Shown piece after piece: positions 1 to 7,541 of a stretch of DNA of 64,000 bases. A program made the translations under genes and the position numbers. Origin of the DNA: Flavobacterium sp. JAS (GTDB lineage: Bacteria; Bacteroidota; Bacteroidia; Flavobacteriales; Flavobacteriaceae); the NCBI RefSeq assembly GCF_020991455.1, contig NZ_JAJMOX010000013.1, positions 159,675 through 223,674 of the forward strand, in the 5' to 3' direction. Within the stretch, counting starts at the first letter, position 1, and the number at the start of each line of letters is the position of its first letter. Under the pieces are notes generated by a model. It searched no databases. It had not been told where the DNA came from and saw only the letters and a list, made by a program, of their open reading frames with translations.

Positions 1-79
1 TACATTTTTTAAGATTATTTTCGGCAACATCATTTAGATTTAACTGAATAACGGCGATTTTATATTTTCTTTTCGGCAT
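1..79 (-). CDS. Carbon-nitrogen hydrolase, N-terminus only (likely N-carbamoylputrescine amidase)
   Basis: Only the first 26 codons lie in the window; the gene runs off the left edge. The minus-strand reading from the ATG at 77-79 begins MPKRKYKIAVIQ and continues LNLNDVAENNLKKC. This resembles the start of nitrilase-superfamily amidases (first beta strand KIAVIQ, then a D-x-x-x-N-L-K helix). Bacteroidetes N-carbamoylputrescine amidases of polyamine synthesis (AguB) begin in this way, but 26 residues cannot separate AguB from other nitrilase-fold enzymes. A very good promoter sits 19 bases upstream of the start, which supports this being a real gene start. Confidence 0.5.
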   Translation of the reverse strand, partial: MPKRKYKIAVIQLNLNDVAENNLKKC

Positions 80-97
80 GACATAAAATTTAGAGTG

Positions 98-128
98 CAA
101 AAATAGTAATTTTTAGAGGAATGACAAA
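98..128 (-). promoter_or_regulatory. Bacteroidetes-type promoter for the left-edge amidase gene
   Basis: On the minus strand the -33 element TTTG (125-128) is followed after exactly 19 bases by TATTTTTG (98-105). This is a full match to the Bacteroidetes sigma-A consensus TTTG-N19-TAnnTTTG. Transcription would begin about 15 bases before the ATG at 77-79. Confidence 0.75.
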
Positions 129-375
129 GAGTTGTTATTAACCGCGAAGTCTACAAAGATTTACTCAAAGTTCGCTAAAAAACTAATCTTCGACGTTTAT
201 ATGTAAAATCACAAATTCGCAAAGTTTATTTTCTTTACGATTATAGACAAATGCTTATAAAAAATTAAATCTGATGCACTTAAAAGAAAACCATTTTACA
301 AATATCATATTCCTTCAACAGAATCAAATATTTATAAAATGGCTTCTAACCTAAAAATTTATCGACGCAGAACTA
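129..375. other. Intergenic region, no gene seen
   Basis: AT-rich spacer between the left-edge amidase promoter and the end of the lipoprotein gene. It contains reiterated words such as CACAAATTCGCAAAG and CTACAAAGATTTACTCAAAG, which resemble the degenerate repeat words found in other gaps here. I see no convincing hairpin terminator for the lipoprotein gene and no ORF. Confidence 0.4.
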
Positions 376-789
376 TTATTCTATAACCACTTTCTGAATT
401 AAGAATTCAGTCTCTGATTTTTGGAATTTAATTTCAAAAGTTCCTTTTGCTGTTGCTTTAAATTTGTAAACTGCTTTTTGAGGTTGTGGAGTTTGTAATG
501 TACAAACATCAGATGGATATTTAACTTCAACTCCCAATCCTTTTACTGCACCAATTGTTACTTCTGTAAATTTATTGAATACTCCACAAGCTGTATCTGG
601 AGTGTAAGTCACATCATAACTTAGTTCATCATTTACTTTTCCGGTTGCAGGTCCTTTAACTTCTGTTGCAAAAGAAATTTTTGCTTTTTCTACAGGAGTG
701 GTTACTTTATCATCATCATTACTGCATGAAACTAATGCTGTTCCTAAAAATAATACTACTAAAACCGATTTAAGTTTAAAATTTTTCAT
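376..789 (-). CDS. Small exported lipoprotein, function unknown
   Basis: 137 residues. The N-terminus MKNFKLKSVLVVLFLGTALVSCSNDDD is a lipoprotein signal peptide with lipobox VSC; the lipidated Cys is about residue 22. The SNDDD after it is the acidic run that often marks surface export of lipoproteins in Bacteroidetes. The mature part is a single small domain with two cysteines (in TACGVF and DVCTLQ) that could form a disulfide, and a beta-rich ending KFQKSETEFLIQKVVIE. This suggests an Ig-like or beta-sandwich fold. I do not recognise a named family. The gene appears monocistronic and lies just downstream of a repeat element at 963-1047. Confidence 0.75.
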   Translation of the reverse strand: MKNFKLKSVLVVLFLGTALVSCSNDDDKVTTPVEKAKISFATEVKGPATGKVNDELSYDVTYTPDTACGVFNKFTEVTIGAVKGLGVEVKYPSDVCTLQTPQPQKAVYKFKATAKGTFEIKFQKSETEFLIQKVVIE

Positions 790-962
790 ATAAAATAATA
801 ATTAATTGTTAATTACTATGAAGATGGGAATGCGTTGCATTGGTTGCTTTACACAAATGTTAAAAAATCAAACAAAAACATTAAACAATTGTAAATCAAA
901 AACTTATTTAACTAAAAAAAAATACGCAACTACCGTTATTTCTTATAAAAACTAAAATTTAT
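790..962. other. Upstream region of the lipoprotein gene
   Basis: AT-rich spacer with no ORF. On the minus strand there is a near-match to a -7 element (AACATTTG, about 54 to 71 bases before the ATG) with TTTG words upstream. The spacing and first bases deviate from consensus, so I do not call a promoter. Confidence 0.3.
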
Positions 963-1047
963 GGCATAGCCCCGGTAGGAATGGCGTCCTTTTTTTTCGT
1001 CCGCCGCGGCGGACAAAAAAAGATATAGTGGATAACGGGACTGGTGG
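963..1047 (-). repeat. Dispersed structured repeat, copy 1 (short GC-rich central hairpin)
   Basis: Read on the minus strand this element begins CCAGTCCCGTTATCCAC and ends CTACCGGGGCTATGCC, framing a central hairpin GTCCGCC-GC-GGCGGAC extended by flanking T and A runs. The same outer frame (TCC-GCTATCC at the 5' side, GGGGCTA at the 3' side) recurs at 41254-41345 on the minus strand and 36055-36195 on the plus strand. It lies 3' of the DUF808 gene in the same orientation, as the other copies do with their upstream genes. No coding potential is seen. Confidence 0.7.
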
Positions 1048-1083
1048 TCTTTTGAAAATGATTATTTTGCTCAAAAAAAAAAA

Positions 1084-1109
1084 AAACACCAGCCTTTCGA
1101 CTAGTGTTT
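1084..1109 (-). terminator. Rho-independent terminator of the DUF808 gene
   Basis: On the minus strand AAACACTAG and CTGGTGTTT form a 9-bp stem with one G-U pair around an 8-base loop, followed by a long T run. It lies 22 bases past the DUF808 stop codon. Confidence 0.75.
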
Positions 1110-1130
1110 CTGTATAATTTTATGATGATT

Positions 1131-2021
1131 TTATTCTGCTACAGCTTTCTTTGGAAGTATCTTTTTGATAAGATTTACGAGCCCTAAAACTACAAGCCCT
1201 AATGCAAGTCCTATTACAAATTCTTTTACAATTAAAGGCAGAGGTAATTCTGGAACCAAATGATGGAAAAAGGGAATATAATGTACAAATATTCCACCAG
1301 CAACCAAAATCAAGGCAATTGTACCAATAACGGTTAAACTTTTAATGACTAAAGGAAGGGCTTTAACCAATATGTTTCCTATAAATTTTAAGACACTTTT
1401 ATCTTTTTTACTGATTTGGATTAATTTAAATCCTGCCTCATCCATTCTTACTATCAGCGCTACAATACCGTACACACCTATTGTTGCAATTAAGGCAATT
1501 ATTGAAACAACGACTATTTGTTGTGTAATTGGTTTGCCAATTACGGTTCCAAGTGCAATAATCACTATTTCAACTGATAAGATAAAATCGGTTATAATTG
1601 CTGATTTTACTTTTCCTTTTTCTGCTTCTAGAATTTGTTCTTCTGTTAGAACTTCGTCAGTGATTCCTGGAGACTCTTCGTGTTCGTGCGGAAATATAAA
1701 CTCGTATATTTTCTCTGCTCCTTCATACGCTAAAAAAAGTCCGCCCAGTACTAAGATTACAATGATTGCAATAGGAAAAAATGCACTTAATAAAAAAGCG
1801 ATCGGCAAAATGATTACTTTATTAAGAAGTGAACCTTTGCTGATTGCCCATAATACCGGAAGCTCTCTGGAGGAGGCAAATCCAGAAGCTTTCTCTGCAT
1901 TAACTGCTAAATCATCTCCTAAAATACCTGCTGTTTTTTTTGCTGCAACTTTACTCATTACTGCAACATCATCCATAATTGCTGCGATATCGTCTAATAG
2001 TACGAAAAAACCTGATGCCAT
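1131..2021 (-). CDS. DUF808 (YedI-like) inner-membrane protein
   Basis: 296 residues, the usual length of the DUF808/YedI family. The N-terminus MASGFFVLLDDIAAIMDDVA and the following KVAAKKTAGILGDDLAVNAE are the family hallmark. About seven or eight hydrophobic segments follow (from about residue 70 to the C-terminus), with a soluble acidic, His-containing loop (IFPHEHEESPG) near residue 110 and a short Lys-rich tail. The E. coli homologue is an inner-membrane protein of unknown function. The gene stands alone, with its own terminator; the tiny ORF at 2145-2264 lies upstream on the same strand. The long reading frame on the opposite strand is a shadow. Confidence 0.85.
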   Translation of the reverse strand: MASGFFVLLDDIAAIMDDVAVMSKVAAKKTAGILGDDLAVNAEKASGFASSRELPVLWAISKGSLLNKVIILPIAFLLSAFFPIAIIVILVLGGLFLAYEGAEKIYEFIFPHEHEESPGITDEVLTEEQILEAEKGKVKSAIITDFILSVEIVIIALGTVIGKPITQQIVVVSIIALIATIGVYGIVALIVRMDEAGFKLIQISKKDKSVLKFIGNILVKALPLVIKSLTVIGTIALILVAGGIFVHYIPFFHHLVPELPLPLIVKEFVIGLALGLVVLGLVNLIKKILPKKAVAE

Positions 2022-2144
2022 TCTACTCTTTTTGTTTTAAAAAACTGCGTAATTCATTGGCTCTGAATATCCAATTTAATCAGCGAGTTTGATTGTTTAC
2101 TGGTGCTAATCTAAGACTTTTTTGTTGATTTTTCTAGTTAAAAA

Positions 2145-2264
2145 TTAGTGGCATTGCCCTAAAAGCACCCAGATAATTATAAAAACGAAAATAGTTCCAA
2201 AACATCCTCCGCCTAACTTTTTAGCACCGTAACCTGCTATTAATCCTCTAAAAATATTGTTCAT
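2145..2264 (-). CDS. Small Gly-rich single-span membrane ORF, 39 residues
   Basis: An ORF too short for routine prediction: it starts MNNIFRGLIAGYGAKKLGGG and ends CFGTIFVFIIIWVLLGQCH. It has a basic Gly-rich N-terminal half (GYGAKKLGGGCFG) and one clear membrane span (GTIFVFIIIWVLLG). This composition is what real small membrane proteins show and is unlikely by chance. It lies about 120 bases upstream of the DUF808 gene on the same strand, so co-transcription is possible. Function unknown. I recall no exact family, and expression needs proof. Confidence 0.55.
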   Translation of the reverse strand: MNNIFRGLIAGYGAKKLGGGCFGTIFVFIIIWVLLGQCH

Positions 2265-2400
2265 TGTTTTTTGATTAAGGTTATTTGAATTAATTTTTAA
2301 ATCATTATTGTAAAGGTCAAGACTTTATTTGATATTATCTTATATTACTTTCAAAAAAAGTTATATTATTTGTGAATTGCAATTCTTATTTTAAACAAAA

Positions 2401-2430
2401 AAACACCATTTGTCGCGACGAATGGTGTTT
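2401..2430 (-). terminator. Terminator of the T9SS-linked gene pair
   Basis: Near-perfect inverted repeat AAACACCATT...AATGGTGTTT with a GTCGCGAC centre, one mismatch in 15-base arms, placed 33 bases past the stop of the 346-residue protein. The stem sequence ACCATTCG/CGAATGGT is shared with terminators at 4187-4220 and 45569-45596. Confidence 0.75.
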
Positions 2431-2463
2431 CTATGAATATTTCAAATAAAACTGATTCTGAAT

Positions 2464-3504
2464 TTAATCAGTTGTTACATTATTTCCACCATTTATTAAT
2501 GTTGCTTTATCTATAATACCTTGACCTGTTGGAGGGGCTATTGGATTTTGAGCATTCAATCGAATATTTTTTCCTTGACTGGGAGAAATATTTAATAGTT
2601 TGGCCAGAATTAAATTGACCTGAGAACTTGTAAGTGCATTAGTAGCAAGATCAACGCTAGCACCTTTACTACCCACAGAAGTTAAAGAAGGAAAATCTAC
2701 AGAGCTAAGCTTAGAATTCTGATAAAAATAAAACCCTTTTACTTTACCTAATAAAGGAAAAGAAACAGATGTCAAAGCTGGATTATTTCCTATACTAAAA
2801 TCATATCCCCTTACTGTTTTCAGAACCGGAAATAAAATTGAAACTATTTTTTCATTACCAGCTATGTATAAACGGTCATTGATTTCAGTAAGATTACTTG
2901 AATTAATGGTAGTCAATTGCAAATTATCATTTATCTCTAAGTTTATTAAAGTTTTTATAGCGCTCAAATCCAGAGTTTTCAAATTTGTTGTCTCTTTAAC
3001 ATAAACATTCTCTGTATTTGGTCCATACTCAGCTACTATTTGTACAACTGCCTGTTCATCTGTAATATCACCTGTTAACACTATGCTTGTTTTTCCGTTA
3101 TTTTGACTACTCCCGGCATATAAGGCATATGGCACACTCAAAAGCTGGCTTGTTCCACTAATTGTGTAATTACTTCCACCTGTTGGGTCTATTTCTGTTT
3201 TAATGAAATGCGATCCAGCACCCCAATTTACTCCTGCAAAAGTCCCTGTAACAGGCGTTCCTCCTCCTATTTCTATTGTTGCTAATCCGTTAGTATTTGT
3301 TGTTGTCGTTTGTGTTTCAACATAGCTGGCTGTGCCACTTGCTGAACCTAATAAAATACTGCTTTTTATACTTACTAAAGTACTTGCAACCAATGTTCCG
3401 TCTGCTTTACGAATAACAGATTGGTAACTCATTTTCTGAGGAGCTTGTGCAAATAAAATGGTAAAAGAACTTAATAATAGTAATGCCAGAGTAATTTTTT
3501 TCAT
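2464..3504 (-). CDS. Secreted protein with leucine-rich-like solenoid
   Basis: 346 residues with a Sec signal peptide (MKKITLALLLLSSFTILFAQ, cleavage before APQ). Residues about 21-130 form the N-terminal module often seen in Bacteroidetes tail-fibre-like or trimeric surface proteins: QKMSYQSVIRKADGTLV, then GLATIEIGGG, then SQLLSVPYALYA. Residues about 165-300 are a repeating LxxLxLxx pattern (NLKTLDLSAIKTL, LTSVSFPLLGKV, LSSVDFPSLTSV), resembling a receptor L-domain or leucine-rich solenoid. The C-terminus (NGGNNVTTD) has no T9SS tail. It lies 22 bases downstream of the 163-residue T9SS-tailed protein and probably shares its mRNA. Likely a surface or secreted binding protein; ligand unknown. 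Confidence 0.7.
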   Translation of the reverse strand: MKKITLALLLLSSFTILFAQAPQKMSYQSVIRKADGTLVASTLVSIKSSILLGSASGTASYVETQTTTTNTNGLATIEIGGGTPVTGTFAGVNWGAGSHFIKTEIDPTGGSNYTISGTSQLLSVPYALYAGSSQNNGKTSIVLTGDITDEQAVVQIVAEYGPNTENVYVKETTNLKTLDLSAIKTLINLEINDNLQLTTINSSNLTEINDRLYIAGNEKIVSILFPVLKTVRGYDFSIGNNPALTSVSFPLLGKVKGFYFYQNSKLSSVDFPSLTSVGSKGASVDLATNALTSSQVNLILAKLLNISPSQGKNIRLNAQNPIAPPTGQGIIDKATLINGGNNVTTD

Positions 3505-3526
3505 ATGTTTTTCTGCTGTTTGAATG

Positions 3527-4018
3527 TTATTTTTTTATGATTTTAAATGTTTTTATTATTTTGTTGCTATTGCTTACTACCAGAAAATAAATCCTCTGAT
3601 TTAATTGTTGCATTGACACTGCCGTTTCAGATGATGTTATTCTCAAATTCTTAGATACTATTTTGCCATTGATATCAAATAAATTACAAGATAAATCATC
3701 CCATTTATTATCAGTCACAACTAAATTAAGTATATCGATCGTAGGATTAGGATAAGCAGTCATTACAAGATTAATTTCTGTAAATTCATCTTTTCCTAGT
3801 GTTGCTATTTCATAAGGCTGTTGAACACCTTGCGAAACAGATCCAGCAGATCCCGGTAAACTGGTATAAGCTATCTGACCTATTGAATAACTTGACGAAC
3901 CTCCGGTTCCGGTTCCGGTTCCGCCTGCAACTACCACACTACCCTGCGAATAACTGTTATTAATAAAAGTAATAGTGGTAATAAATAGAATTAAAAAAGT
4001 CTTCTGGTTTCGTTTCAT
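3527..4018 (-). CDS. Small secreted protein with T9SS type A sorting domain
   Basis: 163 residues. Signal peptide at residues 1-24 (ends NNSYSQ), then a Gly/Thr/Ser-rich strand segment (GGTGTGTGGSSSYSIGQIAY) and GSVSQGVQQPYEI, a short module often found ahead of T9SS tails in Flavobacteria. Residues about 85-163 are a type A sorting domain: YPNPTIDILNLV, LFDINGKIV, LNQRIYFLVV and the Lys-rich end IIKTFKIIKK. The tail directs export through the outer membrane by type IX secretion and is normally removed on arrival. First gene of a two-gene unit with the solenoid protein. Confidence 0.8.
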   Translation of the reverse strand: MKRNQKTFLILFITTITFINNSYSQGSVVVAGGTGTGTGGSSSYSIGQIAYTSLPGSAGSVSQGVQQPYEIATLGKDEFTEINLVMTAYPNPTIDILNLVVTDNKWDDLSCNLFDINGKIVSKNLRITSSETAVSMQQLNQRIYFLVVSNSNKIIKTFKIIKK

Positions 4019-4186
4019 ATAATTGATTTAATCGTTAATTGTTTATTTGAATAAAATCATGATTTGATCTTATTCGATAAATTAAAAATAATTTTAATCT
4101 ATAATTTTAACTTCGTGATTCAAATATATAGCAATTCTTACAAAAAATATTATCTAAAAGAATAGAAATAAAAAAAATTGACATAA

Positions 4187-4220
4187 AAAAACACCATTCG
4201 TCGTGGCGAATGGTGTTTTT
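4187..4220 (-). terminator. Terminator downstream of clpB
   Basis: AAAAACACCATTCG / CGAATGGTGTTTTT, a perfect 14-bp stem with a 6-base loop, 42 bases past the clpB stop. The A and T flanks would allow termination in both directions. Confidence 0.85.
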
Positions 4221-4262
4221 ATTGAAATGTAAAGATGCACTGCCGTGCATCTCTACGGTAAA

Positions 4263-6866
4263 TTATTTTTCAACATGGGTTTGATTTCTAAAAACCAATT
4301 GCCCATCAAAAGCATCTATTAAAATAATGCTATCTGTTGTGATGTTTCCTGCCAAAATTTCTTTCGACAATTGATTCAACACTTCTCTCTGAATCACACG
4401 TTTTACTGGTCTTGCTCCAAATTGCGGATCATAACCTTTGTCTGATAAATACTTAATCGCTTCTGGCGTAGCATCCATAGTGATACCTTGTAAAGCCAAC
4501 ATTTTTGTAACACTCTTAAGCTGTAAACTCACAATTCTTGAGATATTATCGACTGTTAAAGGCGTAAACATTACAATCTCATCAATACGATTTATAAACT
4601 CCGGACGAACGGTTTGTTTCAGCAATCCTAAAACTTCAACTTTTGCAGCCTCAGTAGCAGCTTCTATGCTTCCTTTTAAGTTCTCGAATTTCTCTTGTAT
4701 AATCTGACTTCCCATGTTGGATGTCATGATGATAATTGTGTTTTTAAAATCAGCCAAACGTCCTTTGTTATCTGTCAAACGACCTTCATCGAGCACTTGC
4801 AATAAAATATTGAAAGTATCCGGATGCGCTTTTTCGATCTCGTCTAACAGAATTACAGAATACGGTTTTCTGCGAACGGCTTCTGTCAATTGACCACCTT
4901 CGTCATAACCTACATATCCCGGAGGCGCACCAACCAAACGGCTCACACTGTGACGTTCCTGATACTCACTCATATCGATACGCGTCATGGCGTTTTCGTC
5001 ATCAAAAAGATATTCTGCCAGGGCTTTTGCCAACTCTGTTTTACCAACTCCGGTTGTTCCTAAAAATAAGAAGGTCCCAACTGGTTTTTTCATATCCTGC
5101 AAACCGGCGCGGCTTCTGCGAACGGCATCACTCACAGCCTCAATCGCTTCTTCCTGACCTACAACACGTTTGTGCAATTCGTCTTCAAGATGTAGCAGTT
5201 TTTCTCTTTCGGTCTGAAGCATTTTCATTACAGGAATTCCTGTCCATTTTGCTACAACTTCGGCAATGTCTTCGCGAGTTACTTCTTCTTTAATCAAAGA
5301 ATGACCTGATTGAAATTCCTGCAATTGCTTTTGCAAAACATCCAGACGTTCTTGCGCTTCTTTAATTTTTCCGTAGCGTATTTCGGCTACTTTTCCGTAA
5401 TCACCATCACGTTCCGCACGTTCTGCCTCGTATTTAAAATCTTCAATTTCTTGTTTTACGGACTGAATTCCGTCAACAATATCTTTTTCAGATTTCCATT
5501 TTACATAAATTACATTGCGTTCTTCTTTCAGATTCGCCAAATCCATGCCTAAAATTTTCAGCTTACTTTCTTCTTTTTCACGTTTAATGGCTTCAATCTC
5601 AATTTCCAACTGCATGATTTTACGATCCAAAACATCTAATTCTTCTGGTTTTGAATTGATTTCCATACGCAGTTTAGAAGCTGCTTCGTCCATTAAATCA
5701 ATGGCTTTGTCCGGTAAAAAACGATTCGTAATATAACGTTGCGAAAGTTCAACAGCAGCAATAATTGCCTCGTCTTTAATCTGAACTTTATGATGCGTTT
5801 CGTATTTTTCTTTTATTCCACGTAAAATCGAAATCGCACTTTCGGTGTCCGGTTCATCAATTAATACCTTTTGGAAACGACGTTCTAAGGCTTTATCCTT
5901 CTCAAAATATTTTTGATATTCATCTAAAGTCGTTGCTCCAATAGCTCTCAACTCACCACGAGCCAAAGCAGGTTTTAAAATATTAGCCGCATCCATTGCA
6001 CCTTCTCCTCCACCAGCGCCTACAAGTGTATGAATTTCATCGATAAACAAAACGATATCACCCTCGGCAGCTGTAACCTCTTTTACCACCGATTTTAAAC
6101 GCTCTTCAAATTCTCCTTTATACTTTGCACCTGCAATAAGTGCTCCCATATCCAATGAGAAAACGATTTTATCTTTTAAGTTCTCAGGCACGTCACCATC
6201 AACAATTCTATGTGCTAAACCTTCGGCAATTGCTGTTTTACCAACTCCCGGTTCTCCCACTAACATTGGGTTATTCTTGGTTCTACGGGTCAAAATCTGC
6301 AACACACGACGGATTTCTTCGTCACGGCCAATAACCGGATCGAGTTTTCCTGTGCGTGCTAATTCGTTTAGATTTTTAGCGTATTTATTTAGTGAATTAT
6401 AAGTTTCTTCAGCTGAAGCTGATGTTACTCTTTCTCCTTTACGAAGTTCTTCGATAGCAGCTTTAAGGCCTTTTCCGGTAACTCCCTGATCTTTTAAAAT
6501 TTGTGAAACTTTGCTTTTTGATTCAAAAATTGCTAAAATTAAATGTTCAATAGAAACATATTCATCGTTCATTTTTTGAGCAATAATCTCTGCTTCATTC
6601 AGTGTTTTGTTTGCTTCTCTTGAAAGTAATATCTCTCCTCCTGAAACTTTTGGAAAACTCTGAATTGTACTGTCTAATATTTGTAAAAACAACGGAACAT
6701 TTACATTTAGTTTTTTCAAAATAAACGGCGCAACATTTTCGTCTACTTCAAAAATAGCCTTAAAAATGTGTTCGTTTTCTATTTGCTGCTGTCCGTTGCG
6801 TTGGGCCAATTGCTGTGATAGCTGAATGGCTTCCTGCGACTTAATTGTAAATTTATTTATGTTCAT
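4263..6866 (-). CDS. clpB: ClpB ATP-dependent disaggregase
   Basis: 867 residues, full length for ClpB (Hsp104 family), the cytosolic hexameric chaperone that pulls proteins out of aggregates together with DnaK. Residues 1-150 are the double Clp N-domain. The first AAA module has Walker A GEPGVGKT at 204-211 and Walker B VLFIDEIH. A coiled-coil middle domain (about 400-530) with many Glu/Lys heptads identifies ClpB rather than ClpA or ClpC. The second AAA module has GTTGVGKT near 610, pore loop GYVGYDEGG and VILLDEIEKAHPD. The C-terminal domain includes GYDPQFGARPVKR. The gene is monocistronic and divergent from ytxJ. No CIRCE or other heat-shock operator is visible in the 207-bp upstream gap. 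Confidence 0.97.
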   Translation of the reverse strand: MNINKFTIKSQEAIQLSQQLAQRNGQQQIENEHIFKAIFEVDENVAPFILKKLNVNVPLFLQILDSTIQSFPKVSGGEILLSREANKTLNEAEIIAQKMNDEYVSIEHLILAIFESKSKVSQILKDQGVTGKGLKAAIEELRKGERVTSASAEETYNSLNKYAKNLNELARTGKLDPVIGRDEEIRRVLQILTRRTKNNPMLVGEPGVGKTAIAEGLAHRIVDGDVPENLKDKIVFSLDMGALIAGAKYKGEFEERLKSVVKEVTAAEGDIVLFIDEIHTLVGAGGGEGAMDAANILKPALARGELRAIGATTLDEYQKYFEKDKALERRFQKVLIDEPDTESAISILRGIKEKYETHHKVQIKDEAIIAAVELSQRYITNRFLPDKAIDLMDEAASKLRMEINSKPEELDVLDRKIMQLEIEIEAIKREKEESKLKILGMDLANLKEERNVIYVKWKSEKDIVDGIQSVKQEIEDFKYEAERAERDGDYGKVAEIRYGKIKEAQERLDVLQKQLQEFQSGHSLIKEEVTREDIAEVVAKWTGIPVMKMLQTEREKLLHLEDELHKRVVGQEEAIEAVSDAVRRSRAGLQDMKKPVGTFLFLGTTGVGKTELAKALAEYLFDDENAMTRIDMSEYQERHSVSRLVGAPPGYVGYDEGGQLTEAVRRKPYSVILLDEIEKAHPDTFNILLQVLDEGRLTDNKGRLADFKNTIIIMTSNMGSQIIQEKFENLKGSIEAATEAAKVEVLGLLKQTVRPEFINRIDEIVMFTPLTVDNISRIVSLQLKSVTKMLALQGITMDATPEAIKYLSDKGYDPQFGARPVKRVIQREVLNQLSKEILAGNITTDSIILIDAFDGQLVFRNQTHVEK

Positions 6867-6956
6867 ATGTATGTGATTTATGATTGATTTTACTTATAAA
6901 TTTCGATACCTTTAAAATTACAATTTATTGAATTAAATTTTTAACTTTAAATGATA

Positions 6957-6964
6957 TAACTTTG
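6957..6964 (+). promoter_or_regulatory. -7 element upstream of ytxJ
   Basis: TAACTTTG matches TAnnTTTG. No TTTG lies at the ideal distance upstream, so this is only half a promoter match. It would give a 5' UTR of about 105 bases. Confidence 0.4.
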
Positions 6965-7073
6965 CATCAGATCTTTCAAATTATATTCCACACTAAAAAC
7001 ACAGACAAAATGGCGCTTAAAATCAGTTTTTAACTAATTCTAAACGTCAAAAAGTCATAAAATACGCCAAAAT

Positions 7074-7463
7074 ATGAGTTTTTTTAATTCAATCTTCGGA
7101 AATTCAGAGAATGCAGACGCTCCAAAAAGTAATGTAAATTGGACAGAATTAACCGACATAGCACAATTAATGGAAATTGAAGCTATCTCAAATGCAAAAC
7201 CGGTTGTCATTTTTAAACACAGTACAAGATGTAGTATTAGCCGAATGGCTTTGAAACAATTTGAACGTGAATACGATTTGAACGAAACTGTTGATGCTTA
7301 TTTTTTAGATTTAATTGCAAATAGAGATGTTTCAAATGAAATTGCAAATAAGTTTAGCGTTTATCATGAATCACCACAACTTATTTTAATTAAAAACGGA
7401 AAAGCTATTTACGATGTTTCGCACAGCGATATTGATGCTGTAGCGTTGAAAACTAAAGTTTAG
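7074..7463 (+). CDS. ytxJ: Bacillithiol-system redox protein YtxJ
   Basis: 129 residues, thioredoxin fold. The motif TRCSIS (Cys53) matches the single-cysteine T-C-x-I-S active site of YtxJ, the proposed monothiol bacilliredoxin that takes bacillithiol off mixed disulfides in the cytoplasm. The rest fits: W-T-E-L near residue 23, VVIFKHS strand before the Cys, VYHESPQLILIKNGK with the cis-Pro (SPQ) facing the active site, and a C-terminal SHSDIDAVALK helix. Its presence implies that this organism makes bacillithiol, as other Flavobacteria do; no bsh genes lie in the window. Monocistronic, convergent with the membrane-protein pair. Confidence 0.85.
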   Translation: MSFFNSIFGNSENADAPKSNVNWTELTDIAQLMEIEAISNAKPVVIFKHSTRCSISRMALKQFEREYDLNETVDAYFLDLIANRDVSNEIANKFSVYHESPQLILIKNGKAIYDVSHSDIDAVALKTKV

Positions 7464-7473
7464 TTTTTTTTTT

Positions 7474-7537
7474 GTGAAATGTAAAATGTGAATTGTTAGA
7501 GATTAAAACATCTAACAATTCACATTTTACATTTCAC
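7474..7537. repeat. Perfect 27-bp inverted repeat filling a convergent gap
   Basis: The arms 7474-7500 and 7511-7537 are exact reverse complements over 27 bases around a 10-base loop; the inner edge reads GTTAGA...TCTAAC. It fills almost the entire 78-bp gap between the convergent stops at 7463 and 7542. It could act as a bidirectional terminator, but the T run on the plus side lies before the stem, not after it. The words (GTGAAATG, GTTAGATG) reappear in the gap at 9761-9785, so this is also a member of a repeat family. Confidence 0.8.
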
Positions 7538-7541
7538 ACTT

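Noticed and set aside
1345..2040. 231-codon ORF on the plus strand opposite the DUF808 gene
   Set aside because: Long open frame is the antisense of a low-complexity hydrophobic gene; its own translation is Ser/Thr/Ile-rich with no recognisable family, while the minus-strand protein is a clear DUF808 member.
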